From Mycolicibacterium monacense (GTDB lineage: Bacteria; Actinomycetota; Actinomycetes; Mycobacteriales; Mycobacteriaceae): 64,000 nucleotides of DNA. The stretch covers positions 2,108,001 through 2,172,000 of the forward strand of contig NZ_AP022617.1 in NCBI RefSeq assembly GCF_010731575.1, written 5' to 3'. Shown piece after piece: positions 9,687 to 18,250 of this stretch. The notes below the pieces were generated by a model. The model did not search any database. It had not been told where the DNA came from and worked only from the letters and a program-made list of their open reading frames with translations. How positions within the stretch are numbered: the first letter of the stretch is position 1; each line of letters begins with the position of its first letter. The translations under genes and the position numbers were made by a program.

Positions 9687-10361
9687 TCAACCGACGAGAC
9701 AGTAGCCGATGCCGCGGACAGTGCGGACGTAGCGCGGACAGGTCGGGTCGTCCCCGAGCTTGCGACGGAGATTGCCCACATGCACCCCCAGAGCAGCCCG
9801 ACCGCCGGGGTGCGAGGCTCCCCAGAGACTCTCCTGGAGTCGCCGGCACGTCACGGGTTCGCCCGGATTGTCCGATAGTGCCCGCAGGATCGCGAACTCT
9901 GTCCGAGTGAGCGGTACAACGTTTCCTCGCTGATACACCCGCCGAGCCGCGACATCGACCACGAGGTCGTCGATTTGCCGTCGCTGCGTATCGCCGGCCG
10001 CACCGCACACGCCGATGTGCCTGAGCGCGCGTCTAATTCGTGTACTCAGCATCTCCGAGTCGCCGATCGCCACCACTGCGACACGTGACACCAGCGGCGC
10101 CATCTCTGCATCAGTAAGCGCGACTACGCCACCTTGTGCCACCTGACGAACACGGTCAAGGACAGCAGCTCCCTGGTCCGTTGGCCCTACGCAGACCACC
10201 ACCACGTCGGGGTCAACGACACGCAATGCGGTGAGTGCTGCGGTTTCCGAGCATGCGACCGTAACGGCGAAATCTCCGGCGTGCATACGGTGGGCCAGCA
10301 TGTCGGCGTAGATGCGTCGCGGCTCAACGAGCAGAACGCGGATGCGGCCGGCGGCCGCCAC
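9687..10361 (-). CDS. Atypical OmpR-type response regulator lacking the phosphoacceptor Asp
   Basis: Transcription factor of 224 aa with a receiver-like domain (~1-115) and a C-terminal OmpR/PhoB winged helix (LTRTEFAILRAL, GVHVGNLRRKLGDDP, VRTVRGIGY). The receiver is degenerate. The acidic pair is reduced to VEPRR, the phosphorylation-site strand reads DVVVVCVGP with Cys at the usual Asp position, and the usual Lys is replaced in VVALTD. It probably works without phosphorylation. GTG start. No histidine kinase is adjacent. A strong CTAC-N11-GTAG operator lies 120 bp upstream. Confidence 0.85.
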   Translation of the reverse strand: MAAAGRIRVLLVEPRRIYADMLAHRMHAGDFAVTVACSETAALTALRVVDPDVVVVCVGPTDQGAAVLDRVRQVAQGGVVALTDAEMAPLVSRVAVVAIGDSEMLSTRIRRALRHIGVCGAAGDTQRRQIDDLVVDVAARRVYQRGNVVPLTRTEFAILRALSDNPGEPVTCRRLQESLWGASHPGGRAALGVHVGNLRRKLGDDPTCPRYVRTVRGIGYCLVG

Positions 10362-10482
10362 CGGAGATGCGGCACTACCCGGTCCGAGGTGTGACTCGAT
10401 GGTCGTGGCAGCCTCCTGTCGACGACGCGCATCGCGGTTACTGGATTGCCTACGCGGGTTCTGACAACCAGCATATCGTGAT

Positions 10483-10501
10483 CTACGTTGTTACTACGTA
10501 G
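10483..10501 (-). promoter_or_regulatory. BlaI-type operator upstream of atypical response regulator
   Basis: CTACGTTGTTACTACGTAG. It sits inside a perfect 9-bp inverted repeat, GATCTACGT-N7-ACGTAGATC (10480-10504). The nearest promoter target is the regulator starting at 10361. Confidence 0.75.
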
Positions 10502-10642
10502 ATCACAGCCCGGGCGTCCCGCATGTCGTCGACTATCCGCTTTCAGCCCGTGTTCTCGCGACATCCGATGTCGGCTTTTTGGGTTTCGGTCGACCGCGTC
10601 GATGTCTTCGCCGCCGCAATCGTGTCGGCTGTCGTCAGGTCC

Positions 10643-11566
10643 TCAGTGGTGGCAGAGCAGCTGGATGAGAGCTGGTGTCGCAAGCATGGCGATGATCGCG
10701 GCAGCTAAGCAGATACGGTGGCGCCATCGCACGTGGCGGCACGTGGGGGTGACCAATCGTTCCGCTCGAGCGACGACCGCCGTTCCCGCTGCGGCTAGGC
10801 CTTCGTGCACAGGAGGTTGATGTCCGGCCAGAGCAATCAGCCCGGCAAGCAGAGGGCGAGTGCCGACGCGCCGCGCGGCGGTATCGTCGGCGCACATCTC
10901 CAGCAGTTCTGCTACAGAATGGCGTGCCGTAGCGAAAAGCGGCAGGCGGGGCAAAGTGACGGCGAGGGCACGCAGCCCCATGAGGATGTGGTGGTGGCGC
11001 CCCGAGATGTGGGCATCTTCGTGTGCCAGAACCGCTTTCAGTTGCGACCGGTTCAACGTCTTGATGGCCGCGGAGGTGACGATAATGGTGTTCAGGCGGC
11101 CGCCCACACAGTAGGCGGCGGGCCGGTCGGCGTCCACGACAACCACGTTGGGGTGACCGGTGGGCCGGCCAATGATCCGCGCGGCATGTGCGTGCTCGTG
11201 ACTCCGCGCGCGTAGGCGGGACAGGCTACGGCTCATCCGCAGTCCTCCGAACCCTAACGTCAGGGTCCCCACACCGATGAGGGCAACAGATCCGATCCTG
11301 CCCGCCATCGGTGTGTGTTCGGAAAATCCGAACAGTTCAAGACACAGCGTCACCACCGCGCCAGTGCGAATACTGTCCGCCGTTGCACCGATGACCATCG
11401 AGACCGCGACCAGCCAAGCCGCCAGGGTTGCGGCGACCGTGATTAGCCATGCGGCGACTCCCATATGAGGGCTGATTCCCTGGCCGGTCATTCGCCGCAG
11501 AACCGGAGGAGCCAACCACGCAAGCGCACCCCCGTAAAGCAGCAGCCACAGCGCCGTAGTCATCAT
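10643..11566 (-). CDS. BlaR1-like M56 membrane metalloprotease without sensor domain
   Basis: Polytopic membrane protein of 307 aa with an M56 peptidase motif, VLAHEDAHISGRHH (HExxH zinc site), and downstream EMCADDTAAR, the third zinc-ligand region of BlaR1/MecR1. At least four hydrophobic segments are visible. It stops after the last membrane helix and lacks the C-terminal penicillin-binding sensor of staphylococcal BlaR1, as in mycobacterial BlaR homologues. Its start overlaps the blaI stop by 4 nt. It presumably cleaves or inactivates the partner BlaI in response to an unknown signal. Confidence 0.9.
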   Translation of the reverse strand: MMTTALWLLLYGGALAWLAPPVLRRMTGQGISPHMGVAAWLITVAATLAAWLVAVSMVIGATADSIRTGAVVTLCLELFGFSEHTPMAGRIGSVALIGVGTLTLGFGGLRMSRSLSRLRARSHEHAHAARIIGRPTGHPNVVVVDADRPAAYCVGGRLNTIIVTSAAIKTLNRSQLKAVLAHEDAHISGRHHHILMGLRALAVTLPRLPLFATARHSVAELLEMCADDTAARRVGTRPLLAGLIALAGHQPPVHEGLAAAGTAVVARAERLVTPTCRHVRWRHRICLAAAIIAMLATPALIQLLCHH

Positions 11567-11919
11567 CGCCGCCCCCTACACGTAGCCGACTTCAGTTGCG
11601 CCGACTGCTCCGCACTCATCTGATCGACTACGACCAACACCGCACTGGTATCACCGCCGCAGTCGATAGCAGCCCGCACCAATTGCGCTGAACACCCCTC
11701 GTGGCCCATCGATGCCGGGTATACATAGCCTTTCCCACGGCGCTGAGTCCTCAGCCGACCCTCGCGGTACAGGTTGTCTATCGTCGGCATCACACTGGTG
11801 TAGGACTGGCGCTTCCCGGAGATCTCGTCGAAGCCGTCGCCCACTGTGATGGGCCCCGCGCAATCCCACACGCAATCCATGACTACTGCATAGAGGTCGC
11901 CGAACCCTCGCTGTTCCAT
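11563..11919 (-). CDS. BlaI/MecI-family repressor (copy 1)
   Basis: Winged-helix repressor of 118 aa. The N-terminal domain reads FGDLYAVVMDCVWDCAGPITVGD, YTSVMPTIDNLYREGRL and RGKGYVYPAS (wing), followed by a short dimerisation helix region. The start at 11919 has AGGAGCGG upstream; a longer frame to 12024 adds unlikely sequence. Overlaps blaR (ATGA). It is more divergent from canonical BlaI than the copy at 40254. A CTAC-N12-GTAG sequence at 11973-11992 has one extra base in the spacer, so autoregulation through the shared motif is uncertain. Confidence 0.88.
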   Translation of the reverse strand: MEQRGFGDLYAVVMDCVWDCAGPITVGDGFDEISGKRQSYTSVMPTIDNLYREGRLRTQRRGKGYVYPASMGHEGCSAQLVRAAIDCGGDTSAVLVVVDQMSAEQSAQLKSATCRGRR

Positions 11920-12244
11920 TCCGCGCCGCTCCTGCTGTCCACGACGAGCTGGAGTACTTTGCCCATCGACCCCTACCAGACCCCCAATGTAGCGCCCGAC
12001 CTCGAAAGTTCCGATGCGCCGCACCCGGCGTTCATGGCCTCGTCAGTGCATTCCACGCCGCCGTGCGGGCGGAGCCGATCACGCACGGGAGCTGTCAACT
12101 GGGCATCAGCTTCGCCGCAGCGCTGACAGACGATGATTGAGGGGCCGCCTGCGGGTTGTCCACGGAGCCTCGCAGAGTCGTTACCGACTTGAGACTGTGA
12201 CAGGCGTTTCCCCTGGTGCGCAAGTGATGTACGTTTTCAACTGC

Positions 12245-12263
12245 CTACTATCGTGCTCCGTAC
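12245..12263 (+). promoter_or_regulatory. BlaI-type operator upstream of RipA-like gene
   Basis: CTACTATCGTGCTCCGTAC, 90 bp before the start at 12353. It is nearly identical to the site at 19101-19119. Confidence 0.68.
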
Positions 12264-12352
12264 TTTGCTGGGCAGTAGGTCCGATCCGAGAATGCCGTGC
12301 GCTGGCCCTCGCTCGGTAGCCCGACGACGCTCAACCCAGGTGAGGAGATCCG

Positions 12353-13762
12353 ATGCGTTGCCTCACTTCACTTCTCACTCTCTGCGCACTGATGTCGACG
12401 CTGATGCTCAGCCCTTCAGGTATCGCGGCTGCCGAACATGACGGCGCACCAGACGGCGACAACAAGGACATTCCGTCCCTGGTTGCGGCTGTCGCCGAGG
12501 CGAATCAGCGGGTAGCCGATGTCGGTGCCGATATCCAGATCAAGCAAGAGGGCGTCAACAAGGCCCTCGTCGAGATTGCTGCTGCTCGCGACATTCTCGC
12601 GGACGCGCAGCGTGAGGTTGCCGCCAGTGAGCAGGGCCTCGCCGACAGTCAGGTGGCGATCGACGCCGCGCAACAACGCTTCGATCAGTTCGCCGCATCG
12701 ATGTATATGAACGGGCCGTCGGGTGCGCTGCCACTGGCAGACGGGCCGGAGGAAATCCTTGCTGGAGCCTCGACGCAACAGAGCCTGATCATCAGCTTCC
12801 AGAAGGTCAGGGATGACCTCGTGCGCAGGCAGACCGATCACGCCAACAAGCTCTCAACCGCGACGGCTGCCCGGGCGCGCGCTGAGGGCGCCGCCGCCGA
12901 GGCGCAGCGCCGCCAGGACGACGCGGTCGCCGCCCTTCAGGAGGCGCAGCAGACCTTCGCGGCACGGCAGGACGAAATTAATAGGCTTGCCGCCGAACGT
13001 GACTCGGCGCAAGCCCGACTCGGTGCCGCCCGGCCGGTAGCAGGGACCGCGACTGCGCCCACGGTTCCTCAACCCGGCGCCGCGCAGGCACCCGGCGACC
13101 AATGGGACCGAAGCGACTCTTTGCCGGCCGACAATTCTGGCGCCGGCCTCTGGGACACCACGCTGCCGATGGTGCCCAGCGCCAATGTGGCCGGCGACCC
13201 GGTAGCCATCATCAACGCGATCCTCAAGATCATGGCGACCTCGGTGCAGCTGACTGCCGACATGGGCCGAAAGTTCCTTACCAAACTGGGCATTCTCTCC
13301 CCGGCGGCCGCCGCCGCAGATCCCGGCATCACCAATGGACGCATCCCCAGCCTGAACGGCCGGCAGGCCTCTGAGTTCGTGATCCGACGCGCCATGTCAC
13401 AACTGGGAGTTCCCTACTCGTGGGGCGGCGGCAACGCCAACGGTCCCTCTCGGGGCATCGATCAGGGAGCCAACACCGTCGGCTTCGACTGTTCCGGGCT
13501 CATGCTGTACGCCTTCGCCGGCGTGGGCATCAAGCTCGACCACTATTCCGGATCGCAGTACAACGCCGGCCGCAAAGTTCCGTCATCGCAGATGCGACGT
13601 GGTGATCTAATCTTCTACGGCCCCAACGCCAGCCAGCACGAGTCCATGTATCTCGGTGACGGCATGATGCTCGAAGCTCCCTACACCGGGTCCGTCGTCA
13701 AGATTTCCCCCGTGCGCACCTCCGGCATGACACCCTACGTCACGCGCTTGATCGAGTACTGA
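12353..13762 (+). CDS. RipA-like NlpC/P60 peptidoglycan hydrolase with coiled-coil N-terminus
   Basis: Exported endopeptidase of 469 aa. Signal peptide (cleavage near IAAAEH), a long coiled coil (~residues 35-225, rich in Ala/Glu/Gln), a Pro/Ala linker, and an NlpC/P60 domain with VPYSWGGG, FDCSGLMLYAF (catalytic Cys380) and SQHESMYLGDG. The coiled coil may hold the catalytic domain inactive, as reported for RipA. The start at 12353 has GAGGAGAT upstream. The C-terminal half is paralogous to the gene at 8861. Confidence 0.94.
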   Translation: MRCLTSLLTLCALMSTLMLSPSGIAAAEHDGAPDGDNKDIPSLVAAVAEANQRVADVGADIQIKQEGVNKALVEIAAARDILADAQREVAASEQGLADSQVAIDAAQQRFDQFAASMYMNGPSGALPLADGPEEILAGASTQQSLIISFQKVRDDLVRRQTDHANKLSTATAARARAEGAAAEAQRRQDDAVAALQEAQQTFAARQDEINRLAAERDSAQARLGAARPVAGTATAPTVPQPGAAQAPGDQWDRSDSLPADNSGAGLWDTTLPMVPSANVAGDPVAIINAILKIMATSVQLTADMGRKFLTKLGILSPAAAAADPGITNGRIPSLNGRQASEFVIRRAMSQLGVPYSWGGGNANGPSRGIDQGANTVGFDCSGLMLYAFAGVGIKLDHYSGSQYNAGRKVPSSQMRRGDLIFYGPNASQHESMYLGDGMMLEAPYTGSVVKISPVRTSGMTPYVTRLIEY

Positions 13763-13766
13763 CACC

Positions 13767-14003
13767 TCACAGCGAGCGCTGTGGCGGTTGCACCGTTAAC
13801 GCATCATCCGCCCCAGCGTGACCGCTGTGAACGGGCTCCTCCAATGCCTCACGCCGCTCGCTGCGGCGCTGCGGCGCTGCGGCGCGGAACAGAGCCGTCG
13901 CGCCGGCGATGGCGGCGGCCCACAGCACGACGACAACGGCGCACAGGATCAGCCACGTTTGCCACCCGAGGCTGTTCGGGCAGACGTCCATCAGCCAGCG
14001 CAT
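13767..14003 (-). CDS. Small single-pass membrane protein
   Basis: Protein of 78 aa with one strong transmembrane helix (~residues 15-36, TWLILCAVVVVLWAAAIAGA) and a polar C-terminal tail. The start at 14003 is preceded by GGAGGAGGG, better than longer in-frame starts. Divergently placed from the two-component system at 14132 and convergent with the NlpC/P60 gene. Similar short proteins accompany metal-resistance two-component systems in actinobacteria, but no function is known. Confidence 0.68.
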   Translation of the reverse strand: MRWLMDVCPNSLGWQTWLILCAVVVVLWAAAIAGATALFRAAAPQRRSERREALEEPVHSGHAGADDALTVQPPQRSL

Positions 14004-14131
14004 GCAAGGCCCTCCTCCACAGTGAGCGTCACCCAGCCGCAGGATGGAATCGGTATGAGTCTCGTAAAGATCTGCTGAAGATTGCGCCGTTCCGGAAGTC
14101 GTGCGCCGCCGCGGCCGCTTCGGCGGGCACC

Positions 14132-14887
14132 ATGGGGAGCATGGAGCGCCACCCGGGTAGATCGCCTGAGCAGGCGAAGGGATACCGCGCGCTCGTCGTC
14201 GACGACGAACTGCCACTGGCCGAAGTGGTGGCCAGCTATCTGGAACGCGATCAGTTCGAGGCCGTGGTGGCCGGCAACGGCGTCGACGCTATCGCTGTCG
14301 CACGCGACTTCGATCCCGATGTCGTCATTCTCGACCTCGGCCTGCCCGGCATTGATGGACTGGAAGTCTGCAGACAGCTGCGCACGTTTTCCGACGCCTA
14401 CGTCGTCATGCTCACCGCTCGTGATACCGAACTCGATACAGTCCTCGGCCTCACTGTCGGCGCCGACGACTACATCACCAAACCCTTCAGCCCGCGCGAG
14501 CTTGTGGCGCGCGTGCGGGCCATGCTGCGGCGGCCCCGCGTCCTGCAATCGGCCACCGCAACGGCCGAACGTGAGGTGGCACCACCGCGTCGGTTCGGTG
14601 CGCTGAGTGTCGACGTCGCCGCCCGTGAGGCTCGCATCGACGACGAACTAATCTTGTTGACCCGCACAGAGTTCGACATCCTCGAAGCGCTCTCCGGCCG
14701 GCCCGGAGTCGTGCTGAGCCGGCGGCAACTTCTCGAGATCGTTCGCGACGGACCCTGGGTCGGCAACGAGCACCTCGTCGACGTCCACATCGGGCACCTG
14801 CGGCGCAAACTCGGCGATGATGCCGCACGCCCGCGCTACATCGCCACGGTGCGAGGTGTGGGATACCGGATGGGGACCGGACAGTGA
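14132..14887 (+). CDS. OmpR-family response regulator
   Basis: Transcription factor of 251 aa. Complete receiver domain with VVDDE, phosphoacceptor Asp68 in VILDLGLPG, LTAR and the conserved Lys in ITKPFSPREL. OmpR winged helix at the C-terminus (LTRTEFDILEAL, DVHIGHLRRKLGDD, ATVRGVGYRM). Start at 14132, or at 14141 with similar plausibility. It overlaps the downstream kinase by 4 nt (GTGA), so this is a coupled two-component operon. Targets are not visible; the neighbouring DUF305 lipoprotein suggests a metal signal. Confidence 0.93.
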   Translation: MGSMERHPGRSPEQAKGYRALVVDDELPLAEVVASYLERDQFEAVVAGNGVDAIAVARDFDPDVVILDLGLPGIDGLEVCRQLRTFSDAYVVMLTARDTELDTVLGLTVGADDYITKPFSPRELVARVRAMLRRPRVLQSATATAEREVAPPRRFGALSVDVAAREARIDDELILLTRTEFDILEALSGRPGVVLSRRQLLEIVRDGPWVGNEHLVDVHIGHLRRKLGDDAARPRYIATVRGVGYRMGTGQ

Positions 14888-16068
14888 CTCCCCCGCCTGC
14901 GTCCACAGCTCGCCGACGTCGACGGCGGGGCCGTCCTGGTATCGGCCTTCGGCTGCTGGCGGCCCAAGCCATCGTGCTGGCAGCCGGGGCCGTGACGACC
15001 GCGGTGGTCGCCGCCGTTGTCGGCCCTCCCCTGTTTCGCGAGCATCTTCACCGCGCGGGGGTGCCGATGAACTCGCCAGAGGAAGTCCACGCCGAGGAGG
15101 CCTACGGCTACGCGACGGTGATGTCCATCGGGGGTGCGCTGGCGGTGTCGGCACTGGCCGCGCTGGCCGTCAGCTTCTATCTCAGTCGACGGCTCCAACG
15201 GTCCATCACCGAAGTTGCCTCCGCTGCCACCGATGTCGCTCAAGGGAATTACGACGTCCGCGTGTCATCGCCGCGCCTGGGCGACGATTTCGACGCGCTC
15301 TCCACTGCCTTCAACCAGATGGCTTCCCGGCTCCAAACCGTTGATTCGACAAGACAGCAGCTCTTTGGAGACTTGGCGCACGAGATCCGCACACCGGTCG
15401 CGGTGCTAGAGGCATATATCGAAGCACTCGAAGACGGGGTGCGCACTCTGACGCCGCAGACGGCGGCCATGCTGCGCGACCAAACCCGCCGGCTGGTGCG
15501 ATTCTCCAATGACGTCGCCGCCCTGGCCAAGGCCGAGGAAGGTTCAGTTTCCATGTCGTACACCAACATTGACGTCGACCGCTTAACACACCGGTGCGTC
15601 GCCGCGGCGCAGGAACGCTACGACAACAAAGGAGTCGCACTACGCGTATGCCTCCAGAAGGCGCTACCGCCGTTGTGGGCCGACGAGCAACGACTCTCCC
15701 AAGTCCTGGGCAATCTGCTGGAAAATGCGCTGCGGCACACGCCTTCCGGCGGGTCGGTCGAAGTCAACTGTGTCCGCGACGGCGACCGGTTGAGGATCGC
15801 CGTCGCCGACACCGGTGAAGGGATTGCCGCCGAGCACGTCAACCGGGTGTTCGAGCGGTTCTATCGGGCAGACTCCGCCCGCGACCGCGAGCACGGCGGC
15901 GCCGGTTTAGGGCTCGCCATCGCCAAAGCGCTGGTCGAGGCCCACGGCGGAGCCATCTCCGTAGCGAGCGCGGGCCCCGGCGGCGGCGCAACATTCACCG
16001 TCGACTTACCCATCGGTGAGGTGCGCGCCGAAGAGCTGCCTGTTACGGCTGCCTCAACGCGGACCTAA
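14884..16068 (+). CDS. Membrane sensor histidine kinase
   Basis: Sensor kinase of 394 aa with a GTG start overlapping the response regulator. Two transmembrane helices (~residues 20-45 and ~80-100) enclose a short extracytoplasmic loop, then HAMP, HisKA with phospho-acceptor His166 in LAHEIRTPVAVLE, and HATPase with NLLENALRHTP, VADTGEGI and GGAGLGLAI. The periplasmic loop is short (~35 residues) and contains HLHRAG, so a direct ligand such as a metal ion is possible but unproven. All catalytic boxes are intact. Confidence 0.93.
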   Translation: MTPPPASTARRRRRRGRPGIGLRLLAAQAIVLAAGAVTTAVVAAVVGPPLFREHLHRAGVPMNSPEEVHAEEAYGYATVMSIGGALAVSALAALAVSFYLSRRLQRSITEVASAATDVAQGNYDVRVSSPRLGDDFDALSTAFNQMASRLQTVDSTRQQLFGDLAHEIRTPVAVLEAYIEALEDGVRTLTPQTAAMLRDQTRRLVRFSNDVAALAKAEEGSVSMSYTNIDVDRLTHRCVAAAQERYDNKGVALRVCLQKALPPLWADEQRLSQVLGNLLENALRHTPSGGSVEVNCVRDGDRLRIAVADTGEGIAAEHVNRVFERFYRADSARDREHGGAGLGLAIAKALVEAHGGAISVASAGPGGGATFTVDLPIGEVRAEELPVTAASTRT

Positions 16069-16087
16069 CCGTCGTGCTTCTGACCTG

Positions 16088-16771
16088 TTACTTGTCCAGC
16101 ATGCCCTGCATAGTGTCGATCTCCGCTTGCTGAGAAGTCACGATGTTGCGCGCCATCTCCACCGCCGCGGGGAACTGGCCGTTGTCGATCTCCTGCTGCG
16201 CCATCATGATTGCGCCCTTGTGATGGGCGATCATCTGCGTCAAGAAAAGTCGGCTCGCCTCCGCGCCCTGCGCGTTCTGCAGCGCAGCCATGTCGGCTTC
16301 CGACATCATGCCGTGACCGCTGCCGCCCATATCAGGCATCTTGCCCATGTCGCCGCTGGGCATCTGGTGAGCAGGCATGTCGTGGCCAGGCATAGCGGTG
16401 CTGGTCGCAGGTGCAGGCGAGGACGACGCCCCCCACTCCTGGAGCCAACCCTGCATCTGCTCGATCTCGGGGCCTTGAGCATTCTTGATCTCGTCAGCGA
16501 GTGAGATGACCTCGGGATCGATGCCCTGCTTGCGGAGAAGCATGTCGCTCATCTCGATCGCCTGCTGGTGATGAGGAATCATGCCTTGGGCGAACGTCAC
16601 ATCAGCGTCGTTATGGGTAGCGTCGCTGCTGGCAGCGCTGGGCGAGGCCGATGGTGCCGCCGGGCTGCTGGTCGATGACTGAGAGTCTGTTGTCGCATTC
16701 GAACAGGCGCTGACGAACAGGGCCGCCGCCGCTAACGCCGCAAACCCAAATCCATATCGCTTGTGCTGCAT
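16088..16771 (-). CDS. DUF305 lipoprotein (copper-associated, ferritin-like four-helix)
   Basis: Exported lipoprotein of 227 aa (lipobox VSACSN). It has two DUF305 halves with GMIPHHQQAIEMSDMLL and MIAHHKGAIMMAQQEI, separated by a His/Met-rich linker with several PGHDMP/GHGMM repeats. HH pairs and Met-rich linkers suggest periplasmic metal binding, and the family is common in copper-resistance loci. The start at 16771 (MQHKRYG) follows AAGGATG. Convergent with the two-component system. A decayed relative lies at 42103-42690. Confidence 0.9.
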   Translation of the reverse strand: MQHKRYGFGFAALAAAALFVSACSNATTDSQSSTSSPAAPSASPSAASSDATHNDADVTFAQGMIPHHQQAIEMSDMLLRKQGIDPEVISLADEIKNAQGPEIEQMQGWLQEWGASSSPAPATSTAMPGHDMPAHQMPSGDMGKMPDMGGSGHGMMSEADMAALQNAQGAEASRLFLTQMIAHHKGAIMMAQQEIDNGQFPAAVEMARNIVTSQQAEIDTMQGMLDK

Positions 16772-17061
16772 CGCACATCCTTTCTCATACATCTTCCTGA
16801 CACCATGCGTCCACACACACGGCAAGCGCTCTCGCCGCCTCGGTCCAGCCTCAGGACTCCGCGTATGGGTCGGTTCGAGTTCCGATGAAGATTCGATGAA
16901 GACGCCTCACCAACCCGTCGGTACGCGCCGCGCGCTCGGGCGATTCAGCGTCACGCCGCAGCCGGTTCAGTCATTGCCCGCGACCGGAAGGAGTCCGTGT
17001 GCAGCTCGGTAGATTCATGCCGCAATTCTGACCGAAGCCTTGGCCTGCCCGCACGCCGCGA

Positions 17062-17373
17062 TCAGTCGATCGGCAGCCGCCGCCGCAATGCCTCCGCGAG
17101 CTGGGTAACCGTCGGCAAACCCATCAAACCGGCATCGGTCTGATATAGCCGGCACGCCAACTCCATCGCCGGGACCGCATCGTCAAAAGCGTCTATGCCA
17201 TCGACGAGAATCGTTGGAGAGCCCGCGAACGACAAGGCCGCCGCCTCATCATCCGTAGCGACCCGCCGATACGTGATCTCGACGTCGACCAGTCCAGCTG
17301 CTGCCGCGCCCAAATGGGCACCGGCTTCCCGCCAATTCGGACACCCTTCGACATAGACGATCTCCACTCTCAT
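17062..17373 (-). CDS. Thioredoxin-fold protein with single CPNW motif
   Basis: Cytosolic protein of 103 aa. YVEGCPNW at the N-terminus is followed by a thioredoxin-like beta-alpha pattern and GSPTILVDG, a cis-Pro loop. Only one Cys is present at the redox position. Proteins of this type are often annotated as thioredoxin-like or alkylmercury-lyase-associated and occur in metal-resistance clusters. The start at 17373 gives MRVEIVYVEG; the frame extends 12 codons upstream without added support. Divergent from the ICMT-like gene. Confidence 0.72.
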   Translation of the reverse strand: MRVEIVYVEGCPNWREAGAHLGAAAAGLVDVEITYRRVATDDEAAALSFAGSPTILVDGIDAFDDAVPAMELACRLYQTDAGLMGLPTVTQLAEALRRRLPID

Positions 17374-17568
17374 GTGCCAATGGTGCGCGTACCGAGCCGG
17401 TGATGTCATCGGCAGGGGGCATCACCGCCAACTACGGACATGTCCGCACCAGCAGAACCGGTGTCCCGGGGAAGTCTCACCGATTAGACGCGGGGATATG
17501 GCGGCTTACGCGACTCGCGCCATCAGAGTTAGCGCCGGGCCTGCGGATCGCTCTCATCCTTCGGATAG

Positions 17569-17591
17569 TTGCACATATTGCAATGTTTGCA
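17569..17591 (+). promoter_or_regulatory. Putative ArsR/CmtR-type operator upstream of ICMT-like gene
   Basis: TTGCACATATTGCAA (17569-17583) is a 5-5-5 palindrome, continued by TGTTTGCA so that overlapping TGCAA/TTGCA arms span 17569-17591. The AT-rich imperfect symmetry resembles SmtB/ArsR-family sites. The CadC-like regulator at 19280 is a possible ligand. Confidence 0.4.
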
Positions 17592-17617
17592 TACGTTTGA
17601 CTTTGGAGGTGGTTGTG

Positions 17618-18250
17618 GTGGCTGCGATAAGTGCTCTAGTTCTGTATTTGATGTTTGTCGCACTCGGGTTCGGCTGGCGGAGTTGGCGCCACTATCGGCT
17701 TACTGGTTCCACCGGCTTCCACGGAATCAGCGGCCGGCCGGGCTCACCAGAATGGGCCGCCGGCGTCGGTTTCGTCGTGGCCATGGTGCTCGGCCTCCTC
17801 GCGCCGGCTTTGCAGGTGTTTGGCGTGCTAGCCCCACTCGCTGCTTTCGAGGTCTGGGGGCTTCAGGTATTAGGGTCCGTGTTGGCACTCGGGGGTCTCG
17901 CCGGAACGCTGTACGCGCAGAACGACATGGGTAATTCGTGGCGGATAGGCGTCGATGTGCAGGAGTCCACGACTCTGGTGCGCCGCGGCGCGTTCGCGGT
18001 CGTGCGCAACCCGATCTTCACGGCGATGCTGTCGTTCGCGACCGGCGTGGCGTTGATGGTCCCGAATGTGTTGGCGCTGGCTGCATTGATTCTTCTGGTC
18101 GTGGCGATCGAATTGCAGGTCCGCGTGGTGGAGGAGCCATACCTCGTTCACACGCACGGGGACGCCTACCGGTCCTATGGTCAAGCCGTCGGCAGGTTCC
18201 TCCCTGTTCTGGGACGTTTTCCAAGGTCCGTTGGTGGTGAATCCCGCTAA
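17618..18250 (+). CDS. Isoprenylcysteine carboxyl methyltransferase (ICMT)-family membrane protein
   Basis: Membrane protein of about 210 aa with five to six helices and the C-terminal ICMT/PEMT signature: GAFAVVRNPIFTAML, then VVEEPYLVHTHGDAYRSYGQAVGRFLP. Bacterial members are putative S-adenosylmethionine-dependent methyltransferases of unknown substrate and are frequent in metal-resistance islands. GTG start at 17618 with GGAGG 8 nt upstream; the GTG at 17615 is equally possible. The stop overlaps that of the convergent LppW-like gene by 4 bp. Confidence 0.85.
   Translation: MAAISALVLYLMFVALGFGWRSWRHYRLTGSTGFHGISGRPGSPEWAAGVGFVVAMVLGLLAPALQVFGVLAPLAAFEVWGLQVLGSVLALGGLAGTLYAQNDMGNSWRIGVDVQESTTLVRRGAFAVVRNPIFTAMLSFATGVALMVPNVLALAALILLVVAIELQVRVVEEPYLVHTHGDAYRSYGQAVGRFLPVLGRFPRSVGGESR

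Noticed and set aside
11973..11992. CTAC-N12-GTAG upstream of blaI copy 1
   Set aside because: Spacer is one base longer than in all other boxes. Kept only as a weak possibility for autoregulation.
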